Source of the DNA: an uncultured beta proteobacterium
GTDB taxonomy: Bacteria > Pseudomonadota > Gammaproteobacteria > Burkholderiales > Burkholderiaceae_C
DNA: 5,012 nt
Reading direction: 5' to 3'
NCBI GenBank assembly: GCA_903834645.1
Contig: CAILKA010000522.1
Span: forward strand, 1 to 5,012
Shown: positions 4,852-5,012 of the stretch, in pieces
Layout: every line of letters begins with the position of its first letter
Position numbering within the stretch: the first letter of the stretch is position 1
Program-made: the position numbers and the translations under genes
Notes under the pieces: model-generated
Databases searched by the model: none
What the model saw: only the letters and a program-made list of their open reading frames with translations
Told to the model about the DNA's origin: nothing

Positions 4852-5012
4852 TCAGCGGCGGCTGGTCATCCGCGCAACGAGCCAGGCCATGGCCAGGTAG
4901 GGCCACAGCCAGCCTATCCAGCGCGACAGCCCGTGAAAGCGCACGAACTGGCCTTGCTCCCAGCCCTGCAGGCTGGCCGCGTAGTAGGGGTCGGAAGGGG
5001 CCTGCGACACCA
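4852..5012 (-). CDS. Small membrane protein of unknown function, C-terminal 52 residues (cut by right edge)
   Basis: An open frame enters from the right edge and stops at TGA (4852-4854). Its codon use has the same high-GC third-position bias as the neighbouring genes, which supports it as coding. The visible end begins VSQAPSDPYYAASLQGWEQ and continues to a Trp-rich hydrophobic segment (WIGWLWPYLAMAWLVA, visible residues 31-46), then a positively charged tail, MTSRR. This fits one C-terminal transmembrane helix with the tail in the cytoplasm by the positive-inside rule. I do not recognise the family. It ends 49 bases before the ferredoxin start and points the same way, so it may be the upstream gene of the same transcription unit unless the TACAAT element drives the ferredoxin separately. 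Confidence 0.7.
   Translation of the reverse strand, partial: VSQAPSDPYYAASLQGWEQGQFVRFHGLSRWIGWLWPYLAMAWLVARMTSRR

Overview
The window looks like chromosomal housekeeping DNA from a high-GC betaproteobacterium, most likely of the order Burkholderiales. This rests on the strong G/C bias at third codon positions, on the protein signatures (the LipB insertion before its catalytic lysine, the YPSAFPIKVMG start of the YbeD-like protein), and on a gene order I recall from that group. The genus cannot be fixed by eye.

Every supported gene lies on the minus strand, so transcription runs from high to low coordinates. In that order they are: the C-terminal end of a small membrane protein of unknown function (cut by the right edge); a thioredoxin-fold [2Fe-2S] ferredoxin; a COG2945-type alpha/beta hydrolase that overlaps the ferredoxin by one base; a penicillin-binding-protein-5-type D-alanyl-D-alanine carboxypeptidase (dacA/dacC family); a class IV PLP D-amino-acid aminotransferase; a YbeD/DUF493 protein that starts directly after the aminotransferase stop; octanoyltransferase LipB; and lipoyl synthase LipA (cut by the left edge after 191 residues). 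Gaps range from -1 to 96 bases and no convincing intrinsic terminator was seen, so one or two operons cover the window. The 96-base gap before the aminotransferase and the 57-base gap before lipA are the likeliest places for extra regulation.

The core matches the E. coli dacA-ybeD-lipB-(ybeF)-lipA locus. A D-amino-acid aminotransferase sits between dacA and ybeD, and the LysR-type ybeF is absent. LipB moves octanoate from acyl carrier protein to lipoyl domains and LipA inserts two sulfurs, which activates pyruvate and 2-oxoglutarate dehydrogenases. The carboxypeptidase trims pentapeptides in the periplasm and releases D-alanine. The aminotransferase can interconvert D-alanine and D-glutamate with pyruvate and 2-oxoglutarate. 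A D-alanine to pyruvate to lipoate-dependent dehydrogenase link is therefore imaginable but unproven.

I found no mobile element, CRISPR array, RNA gene, or clear new system. The signals most worth checking are small: an all-GC hairpin between the ybeD-like stop and the lipB ribosome binding site, an 8-bp stem spanning the lipB stop codon, the zero-gap same-frame junction between the aminotransferase and ybeD-like genes, a possible leaderless start for the ferredoxin, and an unusual polar stretch in the carboxypeptidase.
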